DNA from: Symsagittifera roscoffensis
Lineage: Eukaryota; Xenacoelomorpha; Acoela; Convolutidae
NCBI RefSeq assembly: GCF_963678635.1
Contig: NC_087066.1
Coordinates: 52,160,312-52,224,311 of the forward strand
Length of the DNA stretch: 64,000 nt
Reading direction: 5' to 3'
A program made the position numbers and the translations under genes. The notes below the pieces were generated by a model. That model did no database searches and had not been told where the DNA came from. It worked only from the letters and a program-made list of their open reading frames with translations. Of this stretch, positions 42,206 through 53,547 are shown piece by piece; within the stretch, counting starts at the first letter, position 1; each line of letters starts with the position of its first letter.

Positions 42206-42497
42206 ATTGAAGTCTGGCATATGAGAAACCATCTTGAATCAATGCAAATAGTGGAGGAATATTATGAGCATGTAGGACTGAACTACCCCGGGACTCCTGA
42301 CTCCACATATGAGGCTCAACCAGTCAACAATTTCCTCTTTGGAAAACCCCATCGCAATAGACGAAGATGAGGGGTTCCCTGAAACCATGCCTCAAATCAC
42401 CCCACAGCAATAACCACCAGCGATGGAACCTCGTCCAGCGCTGCTTTCTATAGAGAAGCTCCAGAACTCATCTGCTGCTCGACAGTCCCTCGCTTAA
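42206..42497 (+). pseudogene. Coding remnant 2, frameshifted
   Basis: From 42,206 a frame with protein character (EEYYEHVGLNYPGTPDSTYE) runs to about 42,350. The continuation moves to another frame (AIDEDEGFPETMPQITPQQ), has one in-frame TAA, then SIEKLQNSSAARQSLA and a final TAA at 42,495. The segment is markedly GC-richer than its surroundings and the codon pattern is unlike noise. The gene family is not recognised. Direction is + within the TIR element. It reads as the decayed C-terminal part of a protein gene. Confidence 0.5.
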
Positions 42498-44454
42498 AAA
42501 AAAATCTGTAAATAAGTATTGCTCGTTTTTTTGATGTTTTGTAAGAATTGTCTTTTTTTTTCAGTTTCCTTTTAATTTTGTGAATAGCTGAATAGTTTAG
42601 GGAAAAACATACCTGCTGATATAAAAAATAATTAGAGCACAAGTTGAATTAGCGATATAAAGTTTGCACACATTTTGGGAAACTTGACGATTTTTGCAGA
42701 CATGTTAGAAAAAACACAAAAGTTGGCACAAAAGTACAAACACATGATCATTTTTTGAAGCTTTTCGCACTTTGTCAAAAACACTCTTCGCATCTTGTCA
42801 AAAAAAATTATACACTTTTGCATTTTGAAAAAAAAGTAACAAATTTTTAGCTCTTTGTCAAAAAAAAAATGTTTTTAAATTTGAATAAAAGATAATCAAT
42901 CAAGGTTTTAAAAAAAGAATAGTTTTCACGGAATAATTTTTTTTTTCAGATCAACATGATAATTTGTAGAAGTTTTTGTGGCACAGTTAAAGATGAAATT
43001 TTATGAATTTTTTTTGTTCGAAAATTATTTACACAGAAAATTATTTTTTTGCAAGTAAATAGAAAATAGCAGTCCAATTTGTAAATATAGAAGTTGTCTG
43101 AGCAGCACGTAATATCGTTTTTACGTTTAACAAAAAGCGTTAAGCCAGTTTAACGTTTTGCAATTTGGTTAAAAATTTCAAAACAATTTTTGCGTCTTGT
43201 AAAAGTTTAATTAAAATTTTTTTTACTCTTCAAAAAAATCAATGCAAACTTTATATGTTGCAAAAAAAATTTGAAATGAGTTTTGCATTCGTCTTAAGAA
43301 TTACATAAAATTTTGTGTTTAAACTGGAATGAAATAAACTCTGAAAAGATTTTTTTAAAACAGTTTTTCAATTGTTTCTAAGAAATTTAGCTGAAAAAAA
43401 ACTGATTGGAGGGTCTGGGTTGATGCAAGCTTCTCGACAGAGCTAAGAAGTTGTGTTTTGGATTTTTTGTGAAATAAAAATAGTGTATCTAACAGAGAAA
43501 ATGTTGTCAATACACATTGAAATTGATAGAACAGTGAAAGTTTTAGAATATTTTCACCAGAAAAAAGGATGTTATTAGACATTAACTTTCATAAAACAGT
43601 AAAAGTTTTAGAGTAGATCCACCAGAAAAATTTTCTAAGTTCTAGAAATATCCATCCAACGTGTCAATTAAAAAATTTTGCTCTTTTTCGTAATTGATTT
43701 TGAAAAAAGATACTCAATCAAGGTTGTAAAAAAGGAGTCGCTTTCAAGAGAAATTTTCCATGTTTCAGATCAACGTAAAAATTCTTTCTGCAAATACTCT
43801 TAAAAACAAGAAAAATTCAACCAGTTTGATCAAAAAAATTGATCACTTTTTCAATCAAAAGACTGATCTGTTGAATAATTTTTGAATTTTCTCAAATATT
43901 TTGTACGTTTTCAGAGAATGTAAGCAAAATCTACCGAGATTTTAACACTGGTAATAGGATACTGATGAATATCCTGTTAGTTCATTCCAATCAACCATTA
44001 ATTTGAGTAAATTTTTAGAAGAAACGGAAACTTACTCCAAATTTTCTGGCCAATCATACTAGAACGAGCGAGTTACTGCATCCACTTTGAAATTGATAAT
44101 GAATCTCTCAATATTCTCAAATTTGATAAAAAAATCCCAGTCTGGTGAGAAATTTATCAAAGATTTTCCAGAATGGAAAGAACCCGCGAGTAAAAAAAAA
44201 TCAGTAAAACTTGAAAAGGGGCAGCTATGTCTATGACATCTTCGAGAAAAAATACGGGTTTTTGGTTTTTATATGATTCAAATGAAAAAATTTTTGATGT
44301 AATTGCGGATCTGGGATACGGGAAAAATTTTCAATTGGTTACATGAGATTATTTATTTTAAATCATGTTTTTAAAGAAATGGTTGAAACTAACATCTTCT
44401 ACAGAGATCCAAAGAAGTGTTTCAGTCCCTCAAGAATTTCCTCTTGTGATGAGC
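42498..44454. other. Interior of the 11.6-kb element, middle part
   Basis: Very AT-rich, with TTTTGCA/TTGTCAAAAA-type low complexity at 42.6-43.4 kb. Words AAAAGTTTTAGA(A/G)TA...CACCAGAAAAA occur twice (about 43,537 and 43,605). No frame over about 80 codons. Confidence 0.45.
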
Positions 44455-46990
44455 GAAAATTGAAATAATTCGTGATTGAAGGTTCAAGAAAGAAAACTTA
44501 TTGATTTAACAGGATAAATTATCTCTGTTGAGAAGAAAACATGTTGTGGCAAATGAAAAAGAATGTGACAACGAACTACATAATAACTGAAATTTGAATC
44601 AACTAGATTTTTTTGTCTTTTTACGCCTTTTTAAGTTTTCTTGTTTGTTTTTAAAATAGATTTTTTTCTCAATTGAAATTAATGTTCCTGAAAGAGATTT
44701 TATTTTAAGATTCATCAGAGCAAACTACAAAAGAATATTTAAGGACAGTTGATATTTTTATCACAAAACTTACATAATCCTTATGCACAGAACCAAAAAA
44801 ATTTTAAGAAAACAACCAACAAACGTCAAAATCAGATTCACATTTGGAGTTTTGATTTTTCAAATTCTGTGCAGAAACGCTGATTCAAGAGTTTGGGGAA
44901 AACAAGTTTTTGATTAGAATTTAGACAACGTCTCTTTCAGTACGAGGCGCTTTGCAATACTAGGCAACATTTCGGCTTCTTTGTATAGTAAGTTATGTTG
45001 AACTGCCCAAGTAAGCTGAATGAATTTTCTCCGTTTGATGTAACAATACTTGAATAGAATCTGTGTTTGAACAAAGAGTAAAGACAATCAATTTCTTGAT
45101 ATATGTAAACATATTTATGTATTCTCTGCAGAAATTGGCTAGGAGATGTACTTATTAAAACTAAACAAAACTTACAATTCTCCAAAGATTATGAGAATTA
45201 CTGAGTAGACATACAAACTCTTGGGTTTCTATTTATTTTTCAGAAGCCTCAATGGAAACAAAATTTAATAGTGGTTTTTCAATATAGTTTGAATAAAAGC
45301 TGGGGAGAGCTTGAACCATAGCAGCAGCCATCTGGTAAAAAGATTTTTGCAGAGACGTAATGATGTGGATTGAAATAGCACACTTAACGCCTACGCAATT
45401 TACATATAGGAAAAAGTATGATGACTAATACTGTTTATTTCCTTTTTTGTTCAATTTCAAAACGGTTTCTCTCATTTCTCCTCATCTCATCATATAGCTC
45501 ACCTATTCAACAAGGTACTCCAGAAAAAAACTAATCCCAATTGAAATGAACTTTCAAAAAATCAAATAAATTTTGGTAGATTTGCTAGTTCCCAAAAATA
45601 CTACCAGAGGAAAATTCACCAAGTGAAAAACTGAAACAGTTCGTGATAGAAGGTACAAGAAATAAAATCCATTGATTCAACGGGATAAATTATCTCTGTT
45701 GAGAAGAAAACATGTTGTGGCAAATGAAGAAGAAGGAGGTGACAACGAACTACAAAAATAACTGAAATTCAACTAGATTTTTTTGGTCTTTTTACGCCTT
45801 TTTAAGTTTTCTTGTTTGTTTTTGAAATTGATTTTTCTTTCAATTGAAGTTGATTTTCCTGAACAATTTTTTATTTAAAGATTCATTTGCTCAAACTACA
45901 AAAGAATATTTAAGGACAGTTGATGATTTTATCACAAAGCTTACATAATCTTTAATGCACAGAACCAAGACAATACAAAAAATCAAAAATCTTCAAAAAA
46001 ATCAGTTTCACATTTTGAGCTTTGATATTTTCAAATTCTGTGCAGCAACGTTGATTCAATATTTTGGGAGGAAGCAAGTTTTTGATTAGAACTTAGAATA
46101 TTTTTTCCGCGCGAAAATGTAAATTGATTTTTGCAGAGACAGAATGTTGTGGATTGAAATAAGACACTTAACGCCTACGCAATTTCCATTTAAGAAAAAG
46201 TATGATTACTAATACTGTTTATTTCCTTTTTTATTCAATCTCAAAACCGTTTCTCTTATTTCTCCTCATCTGATCATATAGCTCACCTCTTCAACAAGGT
46301 ACTCCAGAACAAAACTAATCCCAATTGCAATGAACTTTCAAAAAATCAAATAAGGGCATCTGTTCGGCTTCTTTGCATAGTGGGTTATGTTGAACTGCTC
46401 AATTAAGCTCAAGGAATTTTTCTCCGTTTGATGTAACAAAAATTGAATAGAATCTGTGTTTGAACAAAGAGTAAAGACAGTCAATTTCTTGATATATGTG
46501 AACATATTTATGGATTCTTTGCAGAAATTGGCTAGGAGATGTACCTACTAAAACTAAATAAAATTCACAATTCTCCAAAGATCATGAGAATTTGTGAGTA
46601 GACATGCAAACTCTTGGGTTACTATTTATTTTTCGGAAGCCTCAATGGGCACAAAATTTAATAGTGGTTTTTCAAAATAATTTGAATAAAAACTAAGGAG
46701 AGCATGACACATAGCAGCAGCACTCTGGTAAAATGATTTTTGCAGAGACAGAGTGTTGTGGATTGAAATAGGAAACTTAACGCCTACGCAATTTACATTT
46801 ATGAAAAAGTATGATGACTAATACTTTTTTTCCCTTTTTTATTCAATTTCAAAAGCGGTTCTCTCATTTCTCCTATCTGATCCTATAGCTTATCTAATCG
46901 ACAAGGTACTCCAGAAAAAAAACTAATCCCATTTGAGTATAACTTTCAAAAAATCAAATAAGTATTGGTAGATTTGCTAGGTCCCAAAAA
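44455..46990. repeat. Internal direct duplications (three modules, rearranged)
   Basis: Module P (44,455-44,935) recurs at 45,635-46,095. Module Q (about 44,965-45,345) recurs at 46,360-46,735. Module R (about 45,345-45,625) recurs at 46,130-46,350 and again at 46,735-46,990. Order is P-Q-R-P-R-Q-R. Shared words include GAGAAGAAAACATGTTGTGG (P), AGAAATTGGCTAGGAGATGT (Q) and ACACTTAACGCCTACGCAAT (R). Copies differ by a few percent to ten percent by eye. The third R runs into the coding remnant at 46,990. Confidence 0.8.
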
Positions 46991-47394
46991 CACTACCAGA
47001 GGAAAGTTCGCTTTGAACTCTTCCAATTATTCAAGCAAAATGAGTTGGGTCAACTCGAAACACCCCACCAAGTCTTTTTCAGTAAAAAAAGAAGGAAAGA
47101 GGATATCAGTAATACGGAATACTGTTTCTTATTATGGTGAAATCATTGGTTTCGTACCTAAGGTTGAAGTTAAATCTGGCAAAAATCAACTATGGATCAG
47201 GAGCTCGACATCTGTAGAAGATTATATGAAATAGCAACTTATGACACAGGAGGGTGTGTGTCCTAACTAAGAAGCACAGTTTGAACAGGCCACCATACAT
47301 TCAGTTTCGACTCTTCAAGGCAAAGGAAAAAGAAGTTTTGAAACAAGTTGCCTATGTCAAGTTTACTTTGAATGAATTCAAAAAAACAGTCTGA
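46965..47394 (+). pseudogene. Coding remnant 3, several frames
   Basis: An 89-codon AUG frame (46,965-47,234) contains plausible protein text (GEIIGFVPKVEVKSGKNQLW). A second frame is open at 47,000-47,133 (FELFQLFKQNELGQLETPHQ) and again at about 47,190-47,255 (LDICRRLYEIATYDTGGCV). A third runs 47,262-47,394 (KHSLNRPPYIQFRLFKAKEK...) to a TGA. They probably represent one gene broken by frameshifts and stops. The family is not recognised. Its position next to the right terminal repeat fits a gene of the element. Confidence 0.45.
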
Positions 47395-47739
47395 AATTGT
47401 TGGAGAATTTGATTTGTTGATAATTGTAAGGCTCAGTAAATGTTATCCTTTGTGATGATTTGTGTGTTTGATATTTGAAATAATATCGATTCAAAAGTAT
47501 TTTTTTCTGACTAAAGTTACATTCAGAGTTAGAACCTTGGGTGTTCGAGAAAAATTCGGCTAAAACAAACGTTCTAATCGAAACTGACTTAACTTATAAA
47601 GCAAACATCAGTTGATTTTCCAATATTTGTTATTCAAAAAATGTTCCATAAATTGAGATTTGGATTGATGATTTGGACTCCCTAAAATTAAATCAGATGT
47701 TAAATAGGGGGAAAATATTTCAATTTGTTGTATTTTTTA
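47395..47739. other. Interior of the 11.6-kb element, right part
   Basis: AT-rich DNA between the coding remnant and the right terminal repeat. No frame of note. Confidence 0.4.
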
Positions 47740-49471
47740 ACCCAAAAAAAAAAAAATAGATCTACATAAAATTAATTTTGCTTAAGAATTCTATTAATTG
47801 GTTGTTAAATTTTTTTGATAAATTATTGGGGATTTTTTTTGAGCAAACTGATTTAGCGAAAGTATGTGCAATATCTTAACTGATATGATAGTTCTTTGAA
47901 GCGAATCAAATAGAAAGAACAAAAGAGTTTGTATTTTTTTTCTGGTTAGTTTCATTTTTTTCAGTTAGAACTGGAACCGTAGAGTTTTTGCTCAAGGAAT
48001 TTCGCTTTACTTTTAAAAAAACCGATCAATTGATGCAGTTTATACCTGGATTTGTTTTCTGAGTCAACTTTATCAGTGTTCTTTTGAAAGCTTTATATAA
48101 CTCAGAACTTGAAAACTGGGGTTCATTGCTTCTTTCTTCTTGTATTTCAGTGAACAAAAAAGACTTCTACTGTAGAAAGAAAAATTGAAGCTCTTCAGAT
48201 AAAAAACAACAGAATTGTTCTTGTTATAGATTTCTTCGTAAAAAAACAAATAAAGCGTCTCATTTCTGTCAGTTGCTTACATATTTTAGTTTACATTCTT
48301 CAAATCGTTCAAGTTTTTGTCACTTCAACCTTTTCGGGAAGTTCGAACAAAAATCCAGTGTTTAACAATACTTTGCATTAAAAACAAAAGTTATTAATTG
48401 CAAAAATTGTGTGTTTGCTATAGCTAAAAACTACAATAAAAACGGAAAAAGAGGGTTGCTAAAGATTAGCAAGTATAAGAAACACAACAAACATGGACAA
48501 TTGCAGTAAAAATTTTACCTCTGCCAGCAAATTGTTCGTTCAAAGTCCTGACAAAAATTTCATGCAAAGGGGTGCAAGAGCGAGAATCTGTCTAAAGCAC
48601 AAACCAGAAAAAAACCTCAAAAAACAAAATCTTTAGGCAAAATTCGTGATAATTTATGTTGATCAGTTTTGAAGAAGTTTTGGTTTCATTTAATCCACAT
48701 TCTAATATTTTTAACGTTACTTTAGCAATAAAAAATTATGTAACAACAACGATCTGAAAGTTAGTTTAGTTAACGTAAAAAAATTCCCAGAAATTGTATT
48801 TCTGTATAAATTTGGGTTGATCATTCACAAAAACCCGAGTAAGAGTTGGATCATGAAGTTTGCTCAAGAACTTTCAATGATTACTACGACTATTGATAAT
48901 CTTAATAGATATTTGCAACAAACTTCATTTTTAGCTGGACAAAAACTTGAGTAGAATGATCATAAAAAAGGTGTAAAATTGAAAAATTTCGATAGATGCT
49001 GAGTCTAATACGAAACACTTTACTTCACTTGTTCAAAATTTATAGTAGTTTTCACGATTCTTCCGAGAATTTGGAATTTTCAGCATGGATTCAGCTAATC
49101 TGAGCATTGTTTCTGGTGTTCACAACACTATATAACACGCCGCTTAGCTTAAAATAGATCAATTCTTTTCGTATTTCTATTGTTGAGGAAAAACGAAGAA
49201 AAAACTCATACTTTTAATCAAAACTATGTCATTGTCTTAATATGATGCCAATTATTCAAAAATTTGGGTTCTCAAATTTTTCACAAAGTTTAACATTGAT
49301 TTTTACTATTAAACGGAAAACATTTGCAAAAATTAGCCAAAAACTTGAGAATTCTTCAAAATTTTCCAAAAACTTGATTTTGTTATAAAATTGAAATTTT
49401 TTGCACAAAAAACTTACCGTTTGAAACTTACCTTGGACACTCTACCCGACTTCTACCCGACATATACTACT
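47740..49471. repeat. Right terminal inverted repeat
   Basis: Inverted relative to 37,859-39,750. Good matches include GGGTTGATCATTCACAAAAACCCGAG, GATGCTGAGTCTAATACGAAACACTT and, at the very end, CTACCCGACATATACTACT (each cited only in part here). Divergence of roughly 15-25% by eye shows the arms have not been homogenised recently. Confidence 0.65.
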
Positions 49472-49477
49472 CGTAAT

Positions 49478-49650
49478 ATATCGCTTACGCGTTAATCAGC
49501 TCAAGATCGCCATATTATAAATTATGGCCAAAAAAAATCTTATGTAAAATATCTTTCTAAGTTTCAGCTCACCACAACAATACTTTCGGATGAAAGAATA
49601 AAATCTCATCAAAATTGACGAATTAAAACGTTGCAATAGGTCTGGATAAA
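49478..49650. repeat. Foldback family, copy I (fragment)
   Basis: It starts ATATCGCTTACGCGTTAATC, then ATTATGGCCAAAAAAAATCTTATG, CAGCTCACCACAACAATACTTTCGGATGA and GACGAATTAAAACG, following the left-arm order but strongly diverged. It lies directly outside the right end of the 11.6-kb element, in the same orientation as copy F on the other side. Confidence 0.55.
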
Positions 49651-51182
49651 AAAGTTATATAAAAACTTAACAATCCTAATATTTTAACGAAAATTAAACT
49701 TAACAATTATAATATTTTGAGAATTTTGCTGGAAAAAAATGAACCAAATGGGAAATCGCAGCCCAAAAAATGTATGAAATTATTTTTGCGTTAAAAGAAA
49801 AATTAAGCAGATAATTATATCGTTTAAAGAAAGCAATTAATGCTCAGCTTTTTTACAGTTCTAAAATAAATATAAAATTGTAAGCCAAGTTTAACTAGTG
49901 AAAGTTTCCAGACTAAAAAGAAGAGAGCTTCAAAAATTACATCCTTACCTGATTTTCTCAGTTAATTTCCTGTTTCTGGCTTCTCATCATTTTTTGAGGA
50001 ACAAAACTATTTTATCTTTTTCTTTTGTTCATTATATTTTCCTTATTTAGACAACTTCCCATTTTTAACTTCTCAGCATAATCTTAAAGGTCAGTTTAAA
50101 GGTTAGAAGACAAGACATTTGTTGATATAAATCGAATCCTGATTTATCTAAGCTCAGCTTAAATTACAATGTCGCAAGTTATAGATCAAGGAAATTCTTA
50201 GCTGAGTCGTTTCGTCTCTGATTTTATTATTCCTTTGATTTGACTAGATCTCCTCTAGTATGAAAAAGTGCGATTGGAAATTGGATTTCGACTGAATGGT
50301 CCAAATTGTTAGTTGCCCGAAACAGAAATGTAAATGTCATTATATTTTGTTCGTTTCCATTTTACAAATTAAATTTAAATTGAGCAAGTTCTAATTCCTC
50401 GAGGGTAAATTTCAGAATTCCGAATAAAAAAAAAGTTACAATATATAATACTAAAACTTTAGGCGTTTTTTTTCTTGCAAAAGCGAACGAAAACCGTGGA
50501 AAAACTGAAAAGAAGATTCACAAAACCAAATACACAAAAAAACACGAACGATGATAATAAAAGACCAAATTTTGTTAACAAAAACTGATGAAAATCAAGA
50601 ATCAGAAACCGTTTTCTCACAACTGAGGTAAACGCAGGTAAGCTGTTTCGATTAGCAAGAACTTCAAAGGATAATTACCGAAGAAAAAGTTGTGAAGTAG
50701 ATTCGTGACTTCTTCCTGTCTACTTGGTATCATCTCAAGTTTTCAATCTTTGTTTTTCTTTGTAAGCTCGGCTTTAATTGATGAAGATTGATTAGTTTTT
50801 CAAACTACCCGCTTTTAAGAAAAGTGAAAACAAATCGATTATAACGGTTTTTCGTGGTCTATAAAATTGTAAATATAATCGATTCCCATGCTACGTTCAG
50901 ACAACAAAATTGGATTAAAAATGGATTTAAATCCATTTTTTTTGCCAAAACAAAATGCATTATAATTCATTTGGAATCCATTATAATGGATTTTATAATA
51001 AGTAGGAAAGCATATTAAAATGGTTTTTTTTTCACTTTATTTTTGTTTCGCGCGTCGTGCAAAGTTTTGCAAGAATTTCTGCATTTATCAAGTGAGTTAT
51101 GCGAAAACTTTGCAAAGCGATTGTACGGCCTAACCCATTTCTAAATCTAAACTCAATTTGCAAAAAGAATCCGTTAAGCTCT
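49651..51182. other. Gene-free stretch
   Basis: AT-rich. At 50,830-51,010 several ATCGATTATAA/ATTATAATGGATTT words cluster, as in the 8-9 kb region. No gene. Confidence 0.5.
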
Positions 51183-51358
51183 CCCCCCTAACGTTTGCCC
51201 TTTTGCTTCCCTTCAATCCCCCTAACGTTTGCCCCTTTGCTCCCTTCTCCCCACTCAACCCCCCCCCCCCCCATCGCCTCCCTCCACCCACCTCCCTCCA
51301 CCGCCTGAACACAAAATTCAGTTTTTGAGTAACATAAAATTCAGTTTTTGAGTAACAT
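51183..51358. repeat. C-rich duplication and 23-bp tandem repeat
   Basis: CCCCCTAACGTTTGCCC..TTTGC is duplicated (about 51,184 and 51,222), followed by a run of about 15 C and CCTCCCTCCACC. Then a 23-bp unit AAAATTCAGTTTTTGAGTAACAT (cited by position: 51,313 and 51,336) is tandemly repeated. The minus-strand GGGGAGG-type frame here is an artefact. Confidence 0.7.
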
Positions 51359-51491
51359 AAAAAGTAACAAAAATATCAAAGTTAGGCAGAAAAAAATTAA
51401 ATTGAACAACAAGTAACCAGCGTAATCAACTTTAGTTTAAAACGTAGAAAAGACTTGTTGTGTGTTGAAATTCGTTGTCTCAGTAAAGTGG

Positions 51492-51683
51492 AAAAAAATC
51501 GATTATAATTCAGTTTAATTGCCAGTGTCCACAAAAGTGAAAAAAAATGATGAAAATGGATGAAAAAAGGATTTTGTTGCCTCGAAAAATAGTAATATTA
51601 AAATCCAATTTTAATTGATTATAATCAATTTGTTTTCACTTTTGTGGACACTGACAAGGAAACTCAATTATAATCGATTTTTA
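51492..51683. repeat. Inverted repeat, ~50-bp arms (MITE-like)
   Basis: AATCGATTATAATTCAGTTT...CAGTGTCCACAAAAGTGAAA at 51,498-51,541 is matched in inverse by TTTCACTTTTGTGGACACTG...AACTCAATTATAATCGATTT at about 51,634-51,681, with about 90 bases between. The GTGTCCACAAAAGTGAAA block is perfect. No coding frame. Confidence 0.75.
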
Positions 51684-52099
51684 TTCATGGAACTCAAATG
51701 CCGTTAAGCTCACAACGTGCTCAGACAGATTCAAAATTCAACCGAAAAAAAAAACTCAATTAAAAATTCGGAAACCACAGATTTTTTGTAATTTTACAGC
51801 AAAAGGATAACTGCTAAGGTTTGTAGCTAGCTTTGAAAATCATTCTAGAAAAATCATTTCTAAAAAAAAATGGAAAAAATTTCTTCAAAGTTGTTAAGCA
51901 AATTAACGACTTGAAATCTGCGGAGATAGCTTCACATTTAAGTAAAAAAAATTGAAACTAGACCTTTTTGTAAGCAAATTGATGATTGTTTGTGATTTTA
52001 GCCAGCTAGAACACCTTGTGTAAAAAAGTCGGAAACTATAGATTTTTTTTAATTCAAAGCATATTGATGTTGTGGAGCTTTTTAGCTAACCTCAAATAT

Positions 52100-53547
52100 C
52101 CTTTTGAGGTCTATCGAGCAGTAATATCATGAAAAAACTGGATGAGAAAAAAATAAAACAAAATTTTTTTAATTTGAATTTTTTTGTGAAAATCAACCCC
52201 CACACTCGACAAACAAAGTACAAAAGATAGATTCCGCTCCTAGTAACAAATCAATAATGGCAAATAAGCTTGGAACGATTTCTAAGACGGATTAAATCTC
52301 CGCTTATGCGTTTATAGCGCGCAATATATCGCGCCTTAATTGTCCCAAATTGATCAAAAAGGCAGTCTTCGAACCCCCATAACTTTACGAAACATAATCA
52401 CAGGCAAAATGGCTTTTCGAATTTAAGCTCCAGGACAACAACAGCTTTTGAATGATAAAAATATTTGTCAAAATGGTTAGTTAAAAAGTCGAAATTAGTA
52501 TGAAGAAAAAACCCACCTCGAGCACAAATATTCCGTTACTTTCGTTACGAAAAACGTAACAATAAGCTTCATCTTCATTGTTTCGACTTTCAAAACGAAA
52601 GTAATGAAATATTTGTGCTCGGAGTGTTTTTTTCTTCGGACAAGTTTTGTTTTTTAACTAGCCATTTTTGACGAAACTTTTTTATAACATTCAAAAGGTT
52701 TTGTTGTCCTGAGCTTAAATTTGATTATATTTTTCACTTGTGATCATTTTTTGTAAGGTTATTGTGGTTTAAAAATTGCTATTTTGTCCAATTTGGGACA
52801 ATTAATGAGCGATATATTTCACTGGTGCATATACAAAACAGTCCAAAAGATCGTGTGATCAAAAATTCAATGAAGGAACAAACAGTCCGGCTTAAGTTCG
52901 CCGGCTCTAAATTTCGTATTAGGTCCTACCCTCTGTGGCAAGCTCGTAACACGTTGGCACGACTGCGGTGGTCATTAATTTGTTCTTTTTGTTTGATGAA
53001 CAAAGGACAACTCTCGGCTCACCGGCTTGTTAAATTAATTATTACTTGGGATTGTTTTTCAGACTGTTTTGTGACTGTTTTTTTTGTTTATTTTCATACT
53101 TTCCGGACTGTTTTGTATTGGACTGTTTGTATGGGACTGTTTTGTACAGACACGATTTCGCGCTATCAACGCGTAAGCGGAGAGTCAATTCATCTTAGAA
53201 ATCGTTCCAAATTGTAGAAAGAAGCTCATTTGCCATAATTGATTAGTTACTAGGAGCAAATTTTATCTTTTTGTACTTTATATGACATGTGAGGGGAGAG
53301 ACGATTTTCACAAAAAATCTCAGATTTAGAAAAAAATTTCATTGTATTTTATTACATTTAATTTTTTCCTCTTATACTTTATACGGCGTTTGGGGGGGAT
53401 GATTTTGAAAAAAAACTCCAAGCTTAGACAAAAAAATTAATTTTTTTCATTACTTTCAGTTTTTTTTTGTTATTACTGCTCCATAGACCTCAAAAGGCAG
53501 CCGAGTCGGAACATTCAGGGCATCGCCTTGATACGAGCAGTCTTGTT
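52100..53547. repeat. Foldback family, copy C (both arms, large palindrome)
   Basis: The left arm (52,100-52,560: GAGGTCTATCGAGCAGTAAT, ACCCCCACACTCGACAAAC, CTCCGCTTATGCGTTTATAGC, GAGCACAAATATTCCGTTAC) and the right arm (52,570-53,547, ending TGATACGAGCAGTCTTGTT) are inverted copies meeting at about 52,565. The right arm is interrupted by the 334-bp nested insert. The left outer end with AACAAG is lost. The 151-codon frame at 52,762-53,217 crosses arm and insert and is not a gene. Confidence 0.8.
52821..53154. mobile_element. Nested 334-bp TIR element with ATTTC target duplication
   Basis: The other copies of the family give the empty site (GATATATTTCGCGCTAT). In copy C it is split, with ATTTC on both sides (52,816-52,820 and 53,155-53,159), a 5-bp duplication. 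The insert has inverted TACAAAACAGTCC (52,832-52,844) and GGACTGTTTTGTA (53,134-53,146). Subterminal GACTGTTTTG words are repeated four more times in the right part, like transposase-binding repeats. Non-coding. The superfamily is not assigned. Confidence 0.75.

Larger units (their letters stand above)
37859..49471. mobile_element. 11.6-kb decayed element with ~1.6-1.9 kb terminal inverted repeats
   Basis: The left end AGTAGTGTATGTCGGGTAG and the inverted right end AGTAGTATATGTCGGGTAG differ at one base. The similarity continues inward for well over 1.5 kb, with conserved blocks such as GTTCCAGTTCTAACTGAA (left about 39,515, right about 47,965 inverted), CAACCCAAATTTATAC, and TTTTTAGCTGGACAAAAA on the right. 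The termini begin AG and end CT. The flanks read AGTAAT (37,853-37,858) and CGTAAT (49,472-49,477), a 6-bp duplication with one change. Long TIRs, AG termini and 6-bp duplications are features of Maverick/Polinton elements, but no polymerase, integrase, ATPase or capsid gene is readable, so that label is only a hypothesis. Interior coding debris shows it once encoded proteins. Confidence 0.7.

Noticed and set aside
37859-49471. Firm naming of the TIR element as Maverick/Polinton
   Set aside because: Ends and flanks fit, but no polymerase B, integrase, ATPase, protease or capsid gene can be read, and the duplication has a mismatch.
52762-53217. 151-codon open frame
   Set aside because: It crosses the boundary between a foldback arm and the nested TIR insert and has no domain.
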